Of a DNA stretch of 64,000 nucleotides, positions 31,980 through 45,169 are shown piece after piece. Position 1 is the first letter of the stretch. Each line of letters begins with the position of its first letter. Source of the stretch: Chromobotia macracanthus (taxonomy: Eukaryota > Chordata > Actinopteri > Cypriniformes > Botiidae). The position numbers were made by a program, and so were the translations under genes. The stretch is from the NCBI GenBank assembly GCA_036877525.1, contig JAZGTH010000008.1, forward strand, positions 462,001 through 526,000, in the 5' to 3' direction. The notes under the pieces are model-generated. The model was not told where the DNA came from. It was given only the letters and a program-made list of their open reading frames with translations, and made no database searches.

Positions 31980-33890
31980 GAGATTATTGGCAGAGGAGGC
32001 TTTTTAGCTGTACATTTTATTGATGTATAGGAGTCAAGTTGTCTTCCCAGACTTCTAATGTCAACAATCTAATGTTTAAGTATCATCTCTGCCTATACGT
32101 ATTTGTCGGTTACATTATAAATGTTAAAAAATCTTACATTTTCATATGTGTAGTCTCCTGTTAGGTTTTGGGGTTGGTCATGCTTTTCCATTTTGTTTTT
32201 ATTACTTGTGTTTTTGTTTTGCTTTTTCCTCTTAGCGGCTGCTCACAGCCAATCGCTATTGAAACTATTACTTTTTTTGGTGAACTACCTTTTTAACAAA
32301 AGTGAAAACTTTTCCTTTGTAGCGTAAATAGCATTTGTGTGTGAGTTTTACGTGTAAATGGTTTGTATTTTCACAATGGTAATAGACATTCTAATACTGT
32401 ATGTAAAGCACTGGTTTGATGCTTGGATTTTCTGATTGGTTGTTGATTGATTGACTAATTTCATTAATTACTGGCACATAATAGTTTGGGAATTATAATA
32501 GTTTGGGAGTAATTTGGGAAACTTGTGTAGTTTGTGTCTAATTCCAAAGCCCAAACTGATTACCTGTTACTGGTTACTTAAGAATACTTTATTAATAATG
32601 TGTCATTTTTTTAATTGTTGGTTTGTAATTGTCGGTTCGCTGTATTATTATGCTGACCCTAATGAAGACTTGTACTGAAACTTTGTACTGAAGCACATTG
32701 TTTATGGCTGGAATTTATTAAATCCTTTTGTAGCACAGGTTTTGCTGGATCTGTTTTATCTTTGGGGCTGTATTAACAAAAACACCAGTGTTCATTCCTA
32801 TTGCATTTTTACCCCGAACAGCCTGAAACTTTTAATTTGTCTGAAAACAGGAAAATGTTACTGATTTCTTTATATTGTTAGACAAATTGATCCTTTGTAG
32901 ATCAATTCATAAGCTGTAGTTAAACTAAAATTGCTTAACATGTCAAAAAGTGCAATAAAACTTTACAGTTAAACAAATTTTATTATGTGAAAGCAGAAAT
33001 TGCTTAATGTTCAATAAAATAAAGAACATTTATTTTTTCTTCTGTGCTTGAATTGAGAGAGACAACAGAACAGTTAATTTTTTAACGTAACCATGAGGCA
33101 CTTGTGTGTTTGGTCATTAAGAGAGATAGAGACTGCACCCTTTTACTGCCTACACAGTTTATTTTTACTCCATCTCTCTGAGTCAATGCAACAGCCTTCT
33201 CACTCCCTCCCACTTGTTTACCACCTCTTTCTCTCTTCCATTCTCCATCCTCTCACACATTCTCAACAGCTTTGACATCAGAAAGGGAGGGCTCCAATTT
33301 CCCACCCACACAGCACTTCCTGTTCACAGCTTTCTCTTCTAATTTCATTCTGCAGCTCTTAATGAGATTTTTGACTCTGTAAGGGTGTCTTAAAACTGAC
33401 AACCTCTGATTAATTTCATCAGTAGAGATGATTCTGCTGCAAATGCATAAGTCAAACTGATAATTTACATTAGAGATCACAAAGTTTATATAAGGAAATT
33501 TTATTCATTTTCATACACGACTCAGTTACTCTCTTTTTATGACAAGCAGCCAACAAGGTATTTGTTTCCCTCTGTAAAATGCTAAGCACTTTTCTTTTCT
33601 ATAATTTGCTGATGTGTTGTGTTATGTTTGAGCGTGTGGTTTCTGAGCTCCTCCAAACTTTTCTTGTTTTACCGTTCATTCTAGTTATATTTTATATATA
33701 TTTCACTGTAGTTATATCTTAAATACTTAATATGTTGTGTTAAACTATACAAACTACATAAACCTATAAACTATACGTAACTTCTTGCTCATTATATCAA
33801 TTAGCCTTTATATAATTATAGCCATTATATAATTTCCTAGCAGCTCCAAGAGCAGCTTGTACCTACATATCTACCCTCATCACTAAAGGA
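31980..33890. other. AT-rich spacer, no gene seen
   Basis: About 1.9 kb of AT-rich sequence with only short frames. I looked for TIRs, LTR hallmarks and splice-flanked exons and saw nothing convincing. Confidence 0.45.
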
Positions 33891-34158
33891 TTACTGTCAA
33901 GTTATTCTAATGGTGGATCTATCTGGTGTGTGTGGCTCTGTGTGTGCAGAGCGTGAAGCGGTGGAGAAGTTTGCCTGGGCCCGTTCACGTGAGTCCCGGT
34001 CCGCCGTGATGAACATCACCCCAGCCTCGGCGCGATGCAGGCACCCGATGACTTCCACACCCGTGCCGCAACCGGACTCCGTGATCTCCGTCTCTCAGCC
34101 CGTAAACGGTAATTAAACTTTTCCCCCTCTTGTTATCATAACCTGCACCTCATGCCAC

Positions 34159-34942
34159 ATGCATAGCTTAGCTTCTTCCGTCAGCAAGGAGGGCTACACA
34201 TGTGATAAATGTAAGGATGTAGTGAGGCTGACGGAGAAGGTTGCAGAATTAGAATCACGCATCCGAACACTTCTTGAGACCAGTAAGGGTGTAAATTTAA
34301 CAGACACTAATTCGGATGCACCTAGCATAACATGCTATGATCATGGCTCGGTTCCGACAACAGGCCCAATGCAGCAGGGCAGCTGGGTGACAGTCAGGCG
34401 GCATAGTCGTAACGAAAAGTGGCACCCTCCTGCTGCTGTTATACTGTCTAACCGGTTCTCCCCACTCAGCGACGCACCTGCTGAGACGCCGGTATCAAGT
34501 GCCCTGGTTATTGGTAATTTTATTATACGGAACGTGGAAATAGAGGCACCAGTCACCATTGTTGAATGTATACCAGGAGCGTCTGACATTAGATCAAAAT
34601 TTAAAGTACTGGCCAATGCTAAATGTAAATTCTCTAAGATTATTATATTATCGGTTATTAAACGACATGATACTCCGCCAATCAGAGATCACCAAAGATA
34701 ACATTAAGGAGGTGTGTGAACTTGCAAATACTTTGTCAGAAAATGTAACATGCTCTGGCCCCTTACCAGCTTACCGGGGTAGTGAGATTTACAGCAGATT
34801 ACTGTCCCTGCATGGCTGGATGTCTAAGTGGTGCCCGCAGAATAATATAGGCTTTATAAACAACTGGAATTATTTCTGGAGGAGACCTGACCTGTTAAAG
34901 AGAGATGGCCTCCATCCCTCCTGTGGAGGAGCTGCTGTCTAG
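34159..34942 (+). pseudogene. LINE-A ORF1, esterase-like protein, one frameshift
   Basis: The frame 34159-34701 begins with YTCDKCKDVVRL (CxxC zinc-type motif) followed by a short coiled coil (LTEKVAELESRIRTLLE). A linker SWVTVRRHSRNEKWHPP leads to a domain starting ALVIGNFIIRNVEIE, which fits the SGNH/esterase-like ORF1 domain of CR1/L2 LINEs; the position of the usual Asp-Ser is Asn-Phe here. The reading frame shifts near 34690 and continues in 34688-34942 (ITKDNIKEVCELANTL ... WSKWC-like end ... RDGLHPSCGGAAV). The HLxGxH-like end is represented by DGLHPSCGG. Confidence 0.75.
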
Positions 34943-35254
34943 AAATTTGACCAATAGTCTTAAAATGACTAGTATCTGACTATCCAGGGCCCAGGCCAGG
35001 AAGCAGAATGATTGGCTTATCCATCCGCCTGCAAGCCACCTTGACATGTCACATAGGTCACATAATTCACAGCACATAGAGTCTGTACCCCCTAAATATC
35101 AACATATTGAGACTGTGTCTGCTCACCGAACAAACAAACATAAAGCACGCTTTAAATCAAAACACACAAACCTGATTAATACAAAACTAGGAAACAACCT
35201 ACAAATTGATAGTATGAAAATGCTAAAATCTGTTCAATTACAATATTATTATTA

Positions 35255-38051
35255 TTACAATATATTACAATAAAAAGTTATTACAGACCACAATTTGGAT
35301 GCGCTGTGCCTGATAGAAACCTGGCTTAAAACAGATGATTTCATAAGCCTGAATGAATCTTCACCACAAGATTATTACTATAAACATGCGCCTCGTTTAA
35401 AGGGTAGAGGTGGCGGTGTTGCTACAATCTATAGCAAAATATTTGATGTCAATCATAAATCTAAGCACAACTTTAAATCATTTGAAATATTGGTGTTAAA
35501 TATGTCACTTATAGACAGTCGCAACAAACAATTGCCTTTGTCATGGCTACCATTTACAGACCACCAGGCCATCATATAGACTTTCTTAAAGAATTTGCAG
35601 ATTTCCAATCAAAACTGGTAGTCACTGTAGATAGGGCCTTAATCATTGGTGACTTTAACATCCATGTCGACAACCCAAATAATGCGTTACACACAGCTTT
35701 TATGGATATCCTGGACTCGCTTGGCGTTAGTCGAAAGGTGTCGGGACCCACTCATAAATGTAATCACACTTTGGACCTAATCCTGTCATTTGGACTCAAT
35801 ATAAACAACACAGAAATATTACCTCAGAACGATGCTATTTCAGATCACTGCCCCATCTTCTACACTGTAATGTTAGATGAGCCCTCTCGTCCAACACCAC
35901 GACAAAGACCAAGCAGAACAATCACATCTACTACCAAAGATAGTTTTATTAGCAATCTTCCAGATCTGTCTCAAATGCATCATGTAATAAACAACATTGA
36001 AGATCTCGATGCTGTGACAGAAACCTTAAACAAAGCTTTTTCAGGTACCCTAGAAGTTGTCGCACCAATTAGGCTTAAGAAGGTGAAGGAGAGAGCGCCA
36101 GCACCATGGTATAATAACGACTTATCAGCTCTTAAAAAGGCAGCTAGAAAAATGGAGCGTAGATGGAGGAATTCAAACTTAGAGGTATGGCGTGATGCAT
36201 GGAAAGAGAGTGTCCACAAATACAAACAGTCTCTAAAAATGGCTAAATGTACCTACCTAAGCAAGTTGATCAGAGAAAATCAGAATAATCCACGATTTCT
36301 TTTCAATATTGTTGCAAATCTGACCAAAGACAAAGCGTCAACAGACAGAGATGCTAAACTACAGCACAGCAGTAATGATTGTATGAAATTCTTTGCAAAT
36401 AAAATAGAGCAAATCAGAAAAAATATCGAATTTATTCAACCAGCCTTACCTTTGTCTAATAGCATTGCGTACTACAGCATGCCTCAAGAACTACTAGACT
36501 CATTTTCTGCCATTTCATTGGACGAGCTCTTGAAAATATTGAACTCATCAAAATCGTGTATATTACCTGTATATTAGATCCCATTTCCACAAAACTACTG
36601 AAAGAAGTTTTTCCTGCTGTGTCAGAACCAGTGCTCAATATTATAAATTCCTCATTAGAATTAGGCTATGTCCCAGCAGCCTTTAAAACATCAGTTATTA
36701 GGCCTACCATTAAGAAGCAAAATCTCAACCAGGGAGAGCTGACCAACTTCAGACCAATTTCAAATCTCCCCCTTTTATCGAAAATACTGGACTCCAGACA
36801 TTCTTAGCAAAAAATAGCATATATGACAAATTACAATCAGGATTTAGGCCCCACCATAGCACAGAAACAGCCTTGCTCAGAGTTACAAACGACCTCCTTT
36901 TAGCATCTGACCGCGGTGGAACCTCCCTCCTTATATTACTGAACCTCAGTGCAGCTTTTGATACCATAGATCATAAAATTCTTTTTGATAGACTGCAAAT
37001 CTGTGTTGGCATTAGTGGTCAAGCATTAGCCTGGTTTAAATCCTATTTAACTGACCGTTACCACTTTGCCTATGTTAACGAGGAAAAGTCCTGTTACTCT
37101 CAGGTCAAATATGGCGTGCCACAGGGTTCAGTTCTTGGTCCTATTGTTTTTCATTATATATGCTTCCGCTTGGAGATATTATTAAGAAATATGACATTAG
37201 TTTTCACTGCTATGCTGACGATACTCCGCTTTACATTTCCTCAGAACCTGGCAAAACCCATCGCTTTTCTAAGCTAACAGACTGTATTAATGACACCAGA
37301 AAATGGATGGCTAACAAATTCCTCCTGCTTAACTCGAATAAGACAGAGGTCTTGATTATTGAATCCAATAGCTCTAAACTAGATTTGACAGACTACAACA
37401 TCCTTATTGAAGGTTGCACTATTGTACCAGCTTCCGCAGTTAAGAACCTCGGTGTGATCCTAGATAAGAACCTTTCATTCGATAGTCACATTTCCAGTAT
37501 GTGTCGTACTGCATTCTTACACCTTAGAAACATTTCCAAGATTCGTTACATGCTGTCTGTCTCAGATGCTGAGAAGCTTATCCACTCATTTATGATCTCA
37601 AGAATTGACTATTGTAACTCATTACTGGGGGGGGTGTCACGCAAAACATATAAATAAGCTTCAGTTGGTCCAAAATGCAGCTTAGATGCTCACTAGATCT
37701 AAGAAATACGACCATATAAGCCCAATTCTAGCAACACTGCACTGGCTACCTGTAAAGTATCGCATTAATTTTAAAATACTATTAATTACTTATAAAGCAC
37801 TACATGGTCTAGCGCCTTCATATATTTGTGAATTACTTTCAGATTACAATCCATTGCGGACACTGCGCTCGCAAAATAGTGGTCTGCTAATAATTCCAAG
37901 AATATCTAAAACGTCTAAAGGCGGCAGATCTTTCTCCTACCTAGCACCAAAACTATGGAATGACCTCCCCAGCAATGTTCGGGACTCAGACACACTTGAG
38001 GAGTTCAAGTCTAAACTAAAGACCTATCTCTTCAGACGAGCATTCACTTAA
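35255..38051 (+). pseudogene. LINE-A copy 2 ORF2 (endonuclease + RT), several frameshifts
   Basis: The endonuclease starts with LDALCLIETWL (35296 on). After a shift near 35545 it goes on with MATIYRPPGHH, IIGDFNIHVDN (about 35643-35675) and ISDHCPIFYTVML (about 35840-35878), so the catalytic Glu/Asp/His motifs are present. The RT part is in frames 36556-36807, 36873-37277, 37160-37657 and 37686-38051: SAAFDTIDHKIL, GVPQGSVLGPIV, CYADDTPLYI and the terminal LKTYLFRRAFT. Frameshifts lie near 36565, 36790-36870 (a deletion), 37160, and 37640-37690. The Q-to-P change after YADDT is private to this copy. Confidence 0.9.
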
Positions 38052-38998
38052 CTCAACTACTGTCACACCTAGGCCGCAACAGCTAGGCATAACTGGAACC
38101 GAGCACACTTTTTACCCACTCTACTACATGGCTTCCACATTGTGTGAGAATGGATGCTACGCTAGTATAAGCCTGTTTTGTTTCCCTCTCTCTATCTTCC
38201 TCTCTCCCTCTCTTTACGTGGGACTCTGAGCGATACAGATTAAGTCCAGTTTGGCGAGACAACGCTCACAACAGCCTAACCAAGGAGGGGGTGACCACCA
38301 TGGGAACTGTGAAAAATCAACCGCCACCATCACCTATTACATTAATGCAACTGTTAATCTATACTCATATTTTTAGCAAAATACATGATTCTGTCTATAC
38401 CAGCAGTCTGATGTTATAGCTGCTCTCAGTCTTATATAACGTCGGCATCCTAGCCAAAACATCCCTGATTGTATTATGTCAGCCATCAGGCTAACATAAA
38501 ATGAATATAAAATCACCAGACCCAAATTAAAAGTAGTTATTACTATAAATCAATACTGAAATCATAACAGCACTGATTACGACGCTGCAAATATATAAAA
38601 CTTTATATCAGAATACTAACTGCGACGCTGTAAACCTATAAACCCTTACACCAAAGTACTGTTTGCAGCTGTAAAGCGTCAGAGGAGAAATGACCCTCCG
38701 GTGAGCCTGGGTTCTCCCAAGGTTTTTTTTCTCCACATTCATCATTGGAGTTTGGGTTCCTTGCCACTGTTGCTGTGTTGGAGTGCTCACTGGGAGACTG
38801 CGGATAATAGATATTTGATACTCCATAGTTAATATCTTACTTGATACTTAGTTATTGATGATTGATAATTGACATACCATTGTTACTGTATCATTGTCTA
38901 TATTTCCTTGTTTTTTCTTTTTCCTCCCTGTAAAGCGGCTTTGAGACAATGCCACATTGTAAAAGCGCTATACAAATAAAGTTGAAATGAATTGAATG
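38052..38998 (+). other. LINE-A copy 2 3' UTR and tail
   Basis: Highly similar to 23280-24206, with scattered substitutions and small indels. Ends with the conserved 3' block and a GAATT-type tail. The minus-strand frame 38608-38826 is a shadow. Confidence 0.8.
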
Positions 38999-38999
38999 T

Positions 39000-39640
39000 T
39001 TATTTACGAATGCAGTTCTCACAGCGTAATTAAGACTGCCTAAGGAATAAATGCCTTTTTTAAGGAACCAACCTGTGTCTGTATTGTTGTGAAGAAAGTA
39101 ACACCTGGTCTACAAAATGAGGTGCCTTACTCTGTCAATATACCCAATGATTCTGATGTGGTGGATGGAATGGCAGGTGGAGCTACTGCTCTTTCAGAAC
39201 AGTTTTCTGTTATTTTAACTATGTGTTATTACACCTGTGAACAGACTGATATATACCATGTCCAGACAAGATGTAAGCTATGACCCTAAGAGTTATGTTA
39301 AAACCATTTGTAGGTCAGTTGTTCAAGCGCTTCGAGAATAGAGTTTTAATTGCTGTCAAGATTTATTGATTGTGAATGCTCTAATTCTGTCTGAACAAGT
39401 ATTTTCTTTCCAAATATTGCAAGAAAATGTACACATTTGTATTATTTAGTGACAGAGTAGTGGGGTGTAATATGGGCATCTCACAGCCAGTTGTTGGGCT
39501 GGGACGCAGGCGCCAGTCTCTTCTCATTCCATCCTTATGGGATACTTTGATAGTTGGCAGTTCTTTTGCAGGACCCTGTCTTATGCCTTGGTAAACCTTT
39601 GTGAGTATTGTGTTCCTGAGATTTAGACAATTTTGGTGAA
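39000..39640. other. Spacer, no gene seen
   Basis: About 640 bases between LINE-A and a dispersed repeat. The plus frame 39089-39283 has no recognisable motif. Confidence 0.35.
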
Positions 39641-39649
39641 ATTCAGCAG

Positions 39650-39950
39650 GGGTGGATGTAACAGGGTTAAAAATGTTACTGTAGATGTTATGACTGTCAC
39701 CAAAATTACTATGTTTTTGTTCATTTTGTTTGGAGTTTGGAGACCTCTCGTGGCAAGTAAGTAATTAGTGCCTGTGAAACCACTATCCCACCCCCAGCAA
39801 GTTTATCCGATGCTGAGAGGTAATACATATGAGGGTAAATGCCCATTGTCACCAGAGGATATATGTTTCTCCTTGTTGTGTTACAACGATGCATGAAACA
39901 CTGTGTCCGTCTGTGATTTATGTGCTGTCGGATGAGAAGCATTTCATAAT
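39650..39950 (-). repeat. Dispersed repeat X, copy 1 (inverted relative to 51.5 kb)
   Basis: The reverse complement aligns with 51509-51830: CTTCTCATCCGACAGCACATAAATCACAG, then CAACAAGGAGAAACATATATCC, GACAATGGGCATTTA, CACGAGAGGTCTCCAAAC, and TCATAACATCTACAGTAACATTTT. Both copies translate to NTTRRNIYPL.TMGIY.HM..LSAS in the repeat's forward sense, but stops differ. No terminal repeats or tail identified; family unknown. Confidence 0.75.
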
Positions 39951-39984
39951 GTAATATATGAAAGTGACAAATTCGTCAGGTATG

Positions 39985-40205
39985 GTAACCCACACCCAAA
40001 TTTAACCCATAACTGGTCAGGAGTGAACACACACAAACCTGGAGCAGTGGGAAGCACTACTGCTTCCAGGGAGCAATCAAAAGTTATGTGCCTTGCTCAG
40101 GGGCACTTCAGTTGCTACCTGCCAGCACTGAAATGAATCAAACTAGCAGTTCTGATTATGAGCCTGACTCATGAATCAGCAGGCCACAACTGCCCCTGTA
40201 ATATA
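39985..40205. repeat. Unclassified fish interspersed repeat
   Basis: Contains GTGAACACACACAAACCTGGAGCAGTGGG, CCAGGGAGCAATCAAAAGT and GTGCCTTGCTCAGGGGCACTTCAG, a wording common in fish intergenic DNA and shared, more degenerate, with 18955-19110. No boundaries can be set. Confidence 0.5.
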
Positions 40206-40905
40206 TAAATGTTGGATTGTGAATGTGGTATTTTTTATATATGGTCAAACAAAAAGAAAGCTCAGATTGAGAGTGGCTGAACATATATATACTGTTTGTA
40301 CTAAAAATGTATTACCCTTTTGACAATACAAAGGGGTTGGTCATGGCAGAGAGCTCCCTCAAGGTGACTGGAATGAAATCTGTTTCATGTAGAATTAAAA
40401 GTGGTAATGTCTTTTACAATGTGAAACCTTTTGGATATACACACTTTAAGAATTGTTGTAATTGTCCTGCCTTGTGTCTTGTTTTTCTTATTGCTATCTG
40501 TCTTGATTGTTTATAGCCATCCACAGTTGTTAAGGAAGCCTATCTAAAGTCTAAACGCATGGGTCAACTATTTTAATGACTTAGCCCAGTCTATAAAATA
40601 GCCCAGTCTATAAAAGGCTTTTTATGTTTAACCACATTGAGTGCCTCTCATATTTCCAAAGAGCACTAGTGGGCACATATTTTCAAACTCCTGTACTGTG
40701 GCACACCCAGTTTCTATATTCTGAAAATGTATTTGACATCTGCAGCAGATAAGTCAATAACTTATCTATTTGACTTATAAGTCAAATTAGAGCAGAGGCT
40801 TCTTGTGAGGTTATCCGTCTGCGATATTCAGCATTTTGTAATTTCCTCTTTAACAATATGCACTGTCGTGCCTTGTATGTAAAGTGAACACATCTTCTTT
40901 CTGAA
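40206..40905. other. AT-rich spacer, no gene seen
   Basis: About 700 bases. A local duplication AGCCCAGTCTATAAAA occurs twice in tandem at about 40584-40616. No coding evidence. Confidence 0.4.
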
Positions 40906-40912
40906 TTATATC

Positions 40913-41010
40913 TCAACGAATGGAACAAACTGATAAATTAATTAAGAATTACACAAGGATTAATGAAACAAGAGTTAATGAGAGTTAATAACACAGCAGC
41001 ACTTACACTC
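40913..41010 (-). repeat. Candidate 3' LTR remnant of the BEL/Pao relic
   Basis: CTCAACGAATGGAACAAACTGATAAA and AAGAATTACACAAGGATTAATGAAACAAG are repeated in the same orientation at 45976-46060, just outside the gag remnant. Direct repeats at the outer sides of a gag..pol set are what degraded LTRs look like. LTR ends (TG/CA) cannot be defined. Confidence 0.55.
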
Positions 41011-41102
41011 CCACCAAAATCACTCATTGAATCGAAATGTGTGATTTTCCTCTGAACAAAATATAAAAGGAATTAAAATAATTCTAAAAATGTGTTTTAG
41101 AC

Positions 41103-43105
41103 CTAAATGAGTGTAGCTGAGTTGTGTATGTGACTTAATGGGCCTCGTAATGTAACTACCTTGTGAATAGACCTTTCTAGGTAAACTTGTCTAGTTTGTG
41201 GTTTACCCTTATTAAATGTAGTATTACTGACTAGTAGCTTCAGCTTTCGGACAAAGCCATCCAAACTAGGGTGAGCTTCTACCACTCTGGCAAGCTTCTA
41301 TTCATTTCTTTGAGCACTGTCTTCCTACAGAATCACAATGTTGCCCACTTGTGAATTTGAGATGGTCTTCCATTTTTGACATTGCTGGAGATTTAGCAGA
41401 TATTCGCATTTCCATCTTTGCCAGAATTCATTAGCTAAGAACTGCACTCTTCTCCATCTTTTACACAGATAGAGGTCTTCTTTGCCAAACTGTCCTGGAG
41501 GGGGCAGAATGATAGCAGATTTCATAGTTAGTATGTGATTGGGAGTGAGTGGTTCTGGACCAGTAGGTGCCACTGAATTCACTTCCTTTGCTTTTACTGT
41601 GCAAACATGGGCTTTCCAAAGCTCAGGGTCAGTCATTTCTATTTCTCCCACCATTTCCTCCTTGTGTGGGAGATTTCTCTGCCCCTGAAAGTCAGGCCCT
41701 TTCTGCCAGTTGGACTCCTTGAGCTGAACTGGTCAGCAGGATTGTTTTCGGAACTGACATGCCGCCATTGTTCAAGGGATGTACTAGATTTTATGCGTTG
41801 AATTTGGTTGGCTGTGAAATCTCTTGGCATCATTATGCACAAAGCCAAGGACCACCATTGAATCAGTTCAGTAATACTCTTGCAGATTTTCAAGTTGAGT
41901 TCCCTTTTGATGACCACTGTTATGGACTGAAGTGAAGTGACTGAACAGTGAAGCTTTGGGATAGTCGTTAGCTTGGTAGGGGCTACTCTTTCCCCATGAT
42001 GAGTAAGCAACTATTTTGTCCTGTTTCACTTATTGCATGGAGATATGAACATGCACCATATTCATTTAAACTTGCATCTGAAAAATTGTGAAGCTCATAC
42101 AGCACAACTTTATCAAAGTTTGATGGATAATAGCTTCTTGTGATATTCAGGATCGCCAATGTAGGCAAGTCTCTAAGCCATGACTCCCACTGTGGTAAAA
42201 TATGCTCTGGGAGTTCTTTGTCCCAGCTTACCTTTTCCCGGCTTAGCGTCTGAAGTATCTGTTTGCCGAGTAGTAAGAAAGGGCAACAAATCCTAGTGGA
42301 TCACAGATAGAGGCTACAGTGGAGAGAACCCCTCTCCTGGTCAGTGGATTCTCTTTGATTACAACCCTGAATTGGAATTTGTCTGCTTCAATGCACCACT
42401 GAACTCCAAGAGCACGATCAATGTGATGTTCTTCTAAGGACATGTCTTTATCTTTGCGCACATTCTTTAGGTGGCATTTCAGCAATCATTGCCTTATTAT
42501 TTTACACAGATTTGTGTAGCCAAAGGTTTCCTGTTCTGCATAAGGTTCTTGTCTCTTTCACAATATGTATGGCTTCAGCAGGTGACCATACACTTAAGCC
42601 ATCATTGACGTAAAAGCTTCTCTGGATGAACTTGATGGACTCTTCACTGAACTTTCCATAACCCTGCAGTGCCAGATACTTGAATCCAAAGTTGGAGCAG
42701 CCAGGGATGAAGCTGCACCAAACAGGTGTACCTTCATCCTATACACAGAGGGTTTGGAATCCAGATTGCCTTCATCCCATCAGAGAAATCTCAGATAATC
42801 TTGGTGTTCATTTGCAACATGAAACTGATGAAACATTCTTTCAACGTCGCACATTATGGCTATTGGGCCTTTCCTAAATTTAAACAGCACTCAGATTAAT
42901 GTGTTGGTCAGGTCTGGACCTGTCAAGAGGTGATTGTTCAGGGAGGTTTCATGGAAGCGTGCTGAACTATCAAAAACCACCCTGATCCTTCCTGGTTTGT
43001 GAGGATGGTAGACTCTGTGGTGTGGAATGTACCATGCTGGTTGGTTATCCAGTTCAGACTCAAGAACTCTCTCAGCAACTGTCTGGGTTATTACGTCATT
43101 CATAA
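41103..43105 (-). pseudogene. BEL/Pao pol remnants (RT, RNase H, integrase end)
   Basis: In minus-strand order: RT start with WYIPHHRVYHPHKPGRIRVVF and LNNHLLTGPDLTN (42891-43103); post-RT region RRGVLSTVASICDPLGF (42243-42485); RNase H pieces NFSDASLNEYGACSYL (about 42060-42110) and RVAPTKLTTIPKL...NQIQRIKSST..EQWRHVSSENNPAD (41639-42010); then integrase end LTPNHILTMKSAIILPPPGQF and KRWRRVQFLANEFWQRWKCEYL (41325-41580), and a final basic tail. The integrase catalytic core is absent: the join falls at about 41560. The domain set and the NHILTMKS..LPPPG and DPLGF phrases are characteristic of BEL/Pao. Dead by deletions and frameshifts. Confidence 0.88.
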
Positions 43106-43259
43106 ACTAGATATAATCTTGATGATACTGTTTATCTCTCCTCAGTTGCTGCTCCTGAAGATTTTATTATCCAAAATATAAAGGAATCAGGTACAAATTA
43201 TTTTACCATTATAGTTCTACTCTACATTTAACTGTGCAAGTACATCTCTTGTTATTGTT

Positions 43260-44950
43260 CGGGGCCCGAGGGAGGAAGATAGTAACTCCAGGAACCCCTC
43301 ATTAACTCATTTTGACGTGTGTGTGTGAGAAGACTCCTGTAAAGACCCTTCCCCAACCAGGCACAAACGGTTGTTCTGCAGACCAACTCGGCTTCATGTC
43401 TCTGATAATAAAGTCTATCTTTTGGCATCAAAACCTTTGAAAAAGTCACGTAAAGTTCCATTACTCAAAGGAATGGTAGAAGTTTCTGGAGAGATGTAGA
43501 TGGAAGGAAATGTGGAGATAAGAGATGAAAAACAAAGGAGGTCTGATGTCAGACTAAAAAGCAGGCAGGATAGGAGTGAAAAGGAAGGCCCGTATTTAGA
43601 CTGTTATAAACAAGTACAGACAGTTTTGGAAAAAATAAAAACACAGTATGAACAAGAAAGACCAGATGAAAAGAAACCAGCTGAACAGACAGGAAGGATA
43701 GAAAAGGAAATTTTTTTTTTTTGTACATTGGGTTTACAGATTTGGTGTTATGTAGAAGGAGTGTATGTAGACATGAAGGGAACCCGAATGATGAGCTCTG
43801 AGCCGAAAGCAAATGTGTAGCGGATAGGACAGACAGATGAAGATATGAGACAGACAATTAATAAATGGGGTAAATTCATTGAAGCGCAGATCCCTAAATC
43901 ACAGATAACCAAGTCAGGATTTCACTGTATGATGAAATATTATCCCTTGAGAAATGCAGACACAGAAAAGGAATGGCAGGAAGGAACTAAAGGGCAAAAT
44001 TGAAATGATTTCACAATACATCATAATAGATAAACAGGGAGCAGCCATGAAAATAACAGACAATGAGTTCATACAGAGATTGTTCTATGTAAATGATTCT
44101 ATGCCACATATATCTTTATAGGTAGGGAAAATTGGGAAACAAAGGATTAAAGACCAATGAGGTCAGCTTGATGCTTTACCTCTTGCACGAATAAGCTCCT
44201 GCATACAAACTAAGAGAAACACGCATTTAACACAGCATGAAATGCTTACTGGTCGACCTATGCCTGTACCATGCAGCAGAGGCCTACAAAGGAACCCCAT
44301 TAGAACAATTGCAATTGGAACTTAGATCTTATATGTAGAAGCTAACTGCAATATATAAAGCTATCTATTCACAGGGAAACAGAAAGGAGACACTATAAAG
44401 TTGTGGCAGCTACTCCAACAGCCGTTTAAGTGGAAGGAAGCACCACTTGGTATCATCTGAACCACTGCACAAAAGTTCCAAAACTAAGATCAGAAAGAGA
44501 AGAAAAAAAAGCTGAAGGAAAGAAAGAGTCAAACATTGCAGGGTGATAATGTGCAAAGACTTGAAATCCTTGAGAAAACTATAGAAAAAACTAAGCAGGA
44601 AAATGAAGAAAATAGGTTGAGTAACATCAATCATCACATTCTTATTGTTAATAATGGAAACCACAACCAATGCTGGAAAAAACAATAAAATGTGGAACTG
44701 GTTTGATCCAAAATTAGGAAATTAGGGAGCATGGATTGCTAAATTAGGAATGTTTTTGGGAATCAATAACAATAGGAGGATTGTTATTTTGTTATGTACT
44801 TCCCATATTAAAATCATTAGTTATAAAAGCCATAGTTAGTGCAAATGTAAGTATTAAGATGCCAAGATGAGAAATTAATTCTAGTAGATAGCAAGGATAT
44901 TTATCTTTAAGATTGGGATTTACAAACATTGTACAAGGATTCAAGCACCT
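43260..44950 (+). pseudogene. Endogenous retrovirus relic (gag, pol and env scraps)
   Basis: Strongly decayed, read on the plus strand. 43380-43430 has ATAATAAAGTC and could be the end of an LTR. 43500-43720 has a charged gag-like frame (ending ERPDEKKPAEQT). Around 44050-44110 and 44215-44280 there are pol-like scraps (HEMLTGRPMPVP is the type of sequence found near the end of a retroviral integrase). Near 44760-44860 a hydrophobic stretch with GGLLFCYVLPIL in one frame fits a membrane anchor at the end of an envelope protein. Order gag-pol-env with most of pol and env missing. Assignment is inference from these short pieces; no intact gene remains. Confidence 0.5.
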
Positions 44951-45169
44951 CTAATGAGGACGAAGAAGAAGATGAATAAAGATGAGCCATGCCCTGGGTG
45001 TAAGTGCTAGCCTAACCTCTCCCCAAGGGTGACCCTCTACGATGCGCAAAGTAATTGCAAAGTACATTTGCAAACAGATCTTTTATTATTTTGATTAACA
45101 GTTATTTTATGCTATAATGTATTTTATTTTATTTAACCTTTAATGTATTCTACGTAACTGTGACAACCA

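Larger units (their letters stand above)
33900..38998 (+). mobile_element. LINE-A copy 2 (L2/CR1-group LINE), longest copy
   Basis: About 5.1 kb with leader, ORF1, ORF2, 3' UTR and tail. From 35675 it is colinear with copy 1. The 3' end has AAGCGGCTTTGAGACAATG, AAAAGCGCTATACAAATAAAG and TTGAAATGAATTGAATG (about 38934-38998). The 5' end is placed at the start of GC-richer leader DNA near 33900; the true start may differ by some tens of bases. Both ORFs are frameshifted, so it is inactive. Confidence 0.88.

Noticed and set aside
20845..38998. The two LINE-A copies as a segmental duplication
   Set aside because: Their flanks differ (Gypsy-B against unrelated DNA), copy 1 is 5'-truncated and has its own TAAAGG duplication; they are separate insertions.
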